NCBI GenBank assembly: GCA_019114845.1
Contig: DXEU01000057.1
Coordinates: 1 to 40,440 of the forward strand
Source: Candidatus Lachnoclostridium stercoripullorum
GTDB lineage: Bacteria; Bacillota; Clostridia; Lachnospirales; Lachnospiraceae
Direction: 5' to 3'
Length of the DNA: 40,440 nt
Position 1 is the stretch's first letter, and each line of letters opens with the position of its first letter. Below are positions 40,365 through 40,440 of the stretch, one piece after another. The notes below the pieces were generated by a model, which saw only the letters and a list, made by a program, of their open reading frames with translations, did no database searches and was not told the origin of the DNA. The position numbers and the translations under genes were made by a program.

Positions 40365-40440
40365 GCAGGGGAGCCAAGGCGGCGAAGCCGCCGCCCTTCA
40401 TTCCTTGCTCTTTGGGTCTAAACGGATATTGACAAGTCCA

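Larger units (their letters stand above)
39018..40420 (+). mobile_element. IS3-family insertion sequence, about 1.4 kb
   Basis: Carries the overlapping orfA/orfB pair of the IS3 family. Terminal inverted repeats can be aligned: TAGAGTCCCCAAGTGCAAGG (39018-39037) against the reverse complement of TTCCTTGCTCTTTGGGTCTA (40401-40420), with TAGA shared at the ends, a two-base gap and two mismatches in the following 16. No exact target duplication is visible: left flank AAAG, right flank AACG. The ends could be off by a few bases. Both genes are intact, so the copy may be active. Confidence 0.75.

Overview
This window looks like chromosome from a gut-type, GC-rich, spore-forming member of the Lachnospiraceae (Bacillota, Clostridia). 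The evidence is Gram-positive: strong AGGAGG ribosome binding sites, short sigma-A promoters, a CwlD-type spore-cortex amidase, MutS2, the exoribonuclease YhaM, a VanW-family wall protein, and the clostridial families DUF4317 and DUF4080. No rRNA, tRNA or CRISPR array was seen. Most of the window is ordinary core genome. The accessory material is a gene remnant at the left edge, a lysin-like gene between feoA and feoB, an alpha-glucoside utilisation locus, and an IS3-family insertion sequence at the right edge.

Layout. 1-450: decayed remnant of an AlbA/Schlafen-type ATP-binding regulator, then a bidirectional terminator. 454-5592: minus-strand alkyl-sulfatase-like metallohydrolase, feoB, feoA and sfsA, interrupted by a plus-strand M15 peptidase with wall-binding repeats. 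5658-13124: plus-strand thrC, a TraX-family membrane protein, tatD, rsmA, polyphosphate:AMP phosphotransferase, the cwlD-like amidase and a DUF4317 protein. 13220-14227: asnA on the minus strand, divergent from a plus-strand run at 14377-22952 (Sua5, dCMP deaminase, radical SAM protein, DEDDh exonuclease, a 33-residue membrane peptide, VanW protein, a half-length AIR-synthase-like protein, Lrp regulator, aminotransferase, trmL) that ends in a strong terminator.

23076-28295: a sugar locus. A GH4 6-phospho-glucosidase and an EIICBA phosphotransferase permease are read rightwards. Two tandem RpiR-family regulators are read towards them. The permease would import and phosphorylate an alpha-glucoside and the GH4 enzyme would split it. 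The regulators are the obvious candidates to sense the sugar phosphate. 28296-29955: PadR regulator and an FtsW/RodA-like membrane protein with a cytosolic HAAS prefix, behind a near-consensus promoter with repeated operator-like boxes. 30172-34705: mutS2 and an OmpR/HisKA two-component pair. 34910-38593: an HtrA-like protein that has lost its catalytic triad, yhaM and rlmD. 38799-40440: a small AbrB-like protein and an IS3-family element whose two inverted repeats can be read.

The least expected items are the triad-less HtrA protein, the PadR/HAAS-SEDS cassette with its operator repeats, the doubled RpiR control of the sugar locus, the half-length AIR-synthase-like protein, the feo operon split by a lysin-like gene, and the structured 3' end of the IS. 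I found no clear wholly new multi-gene system.
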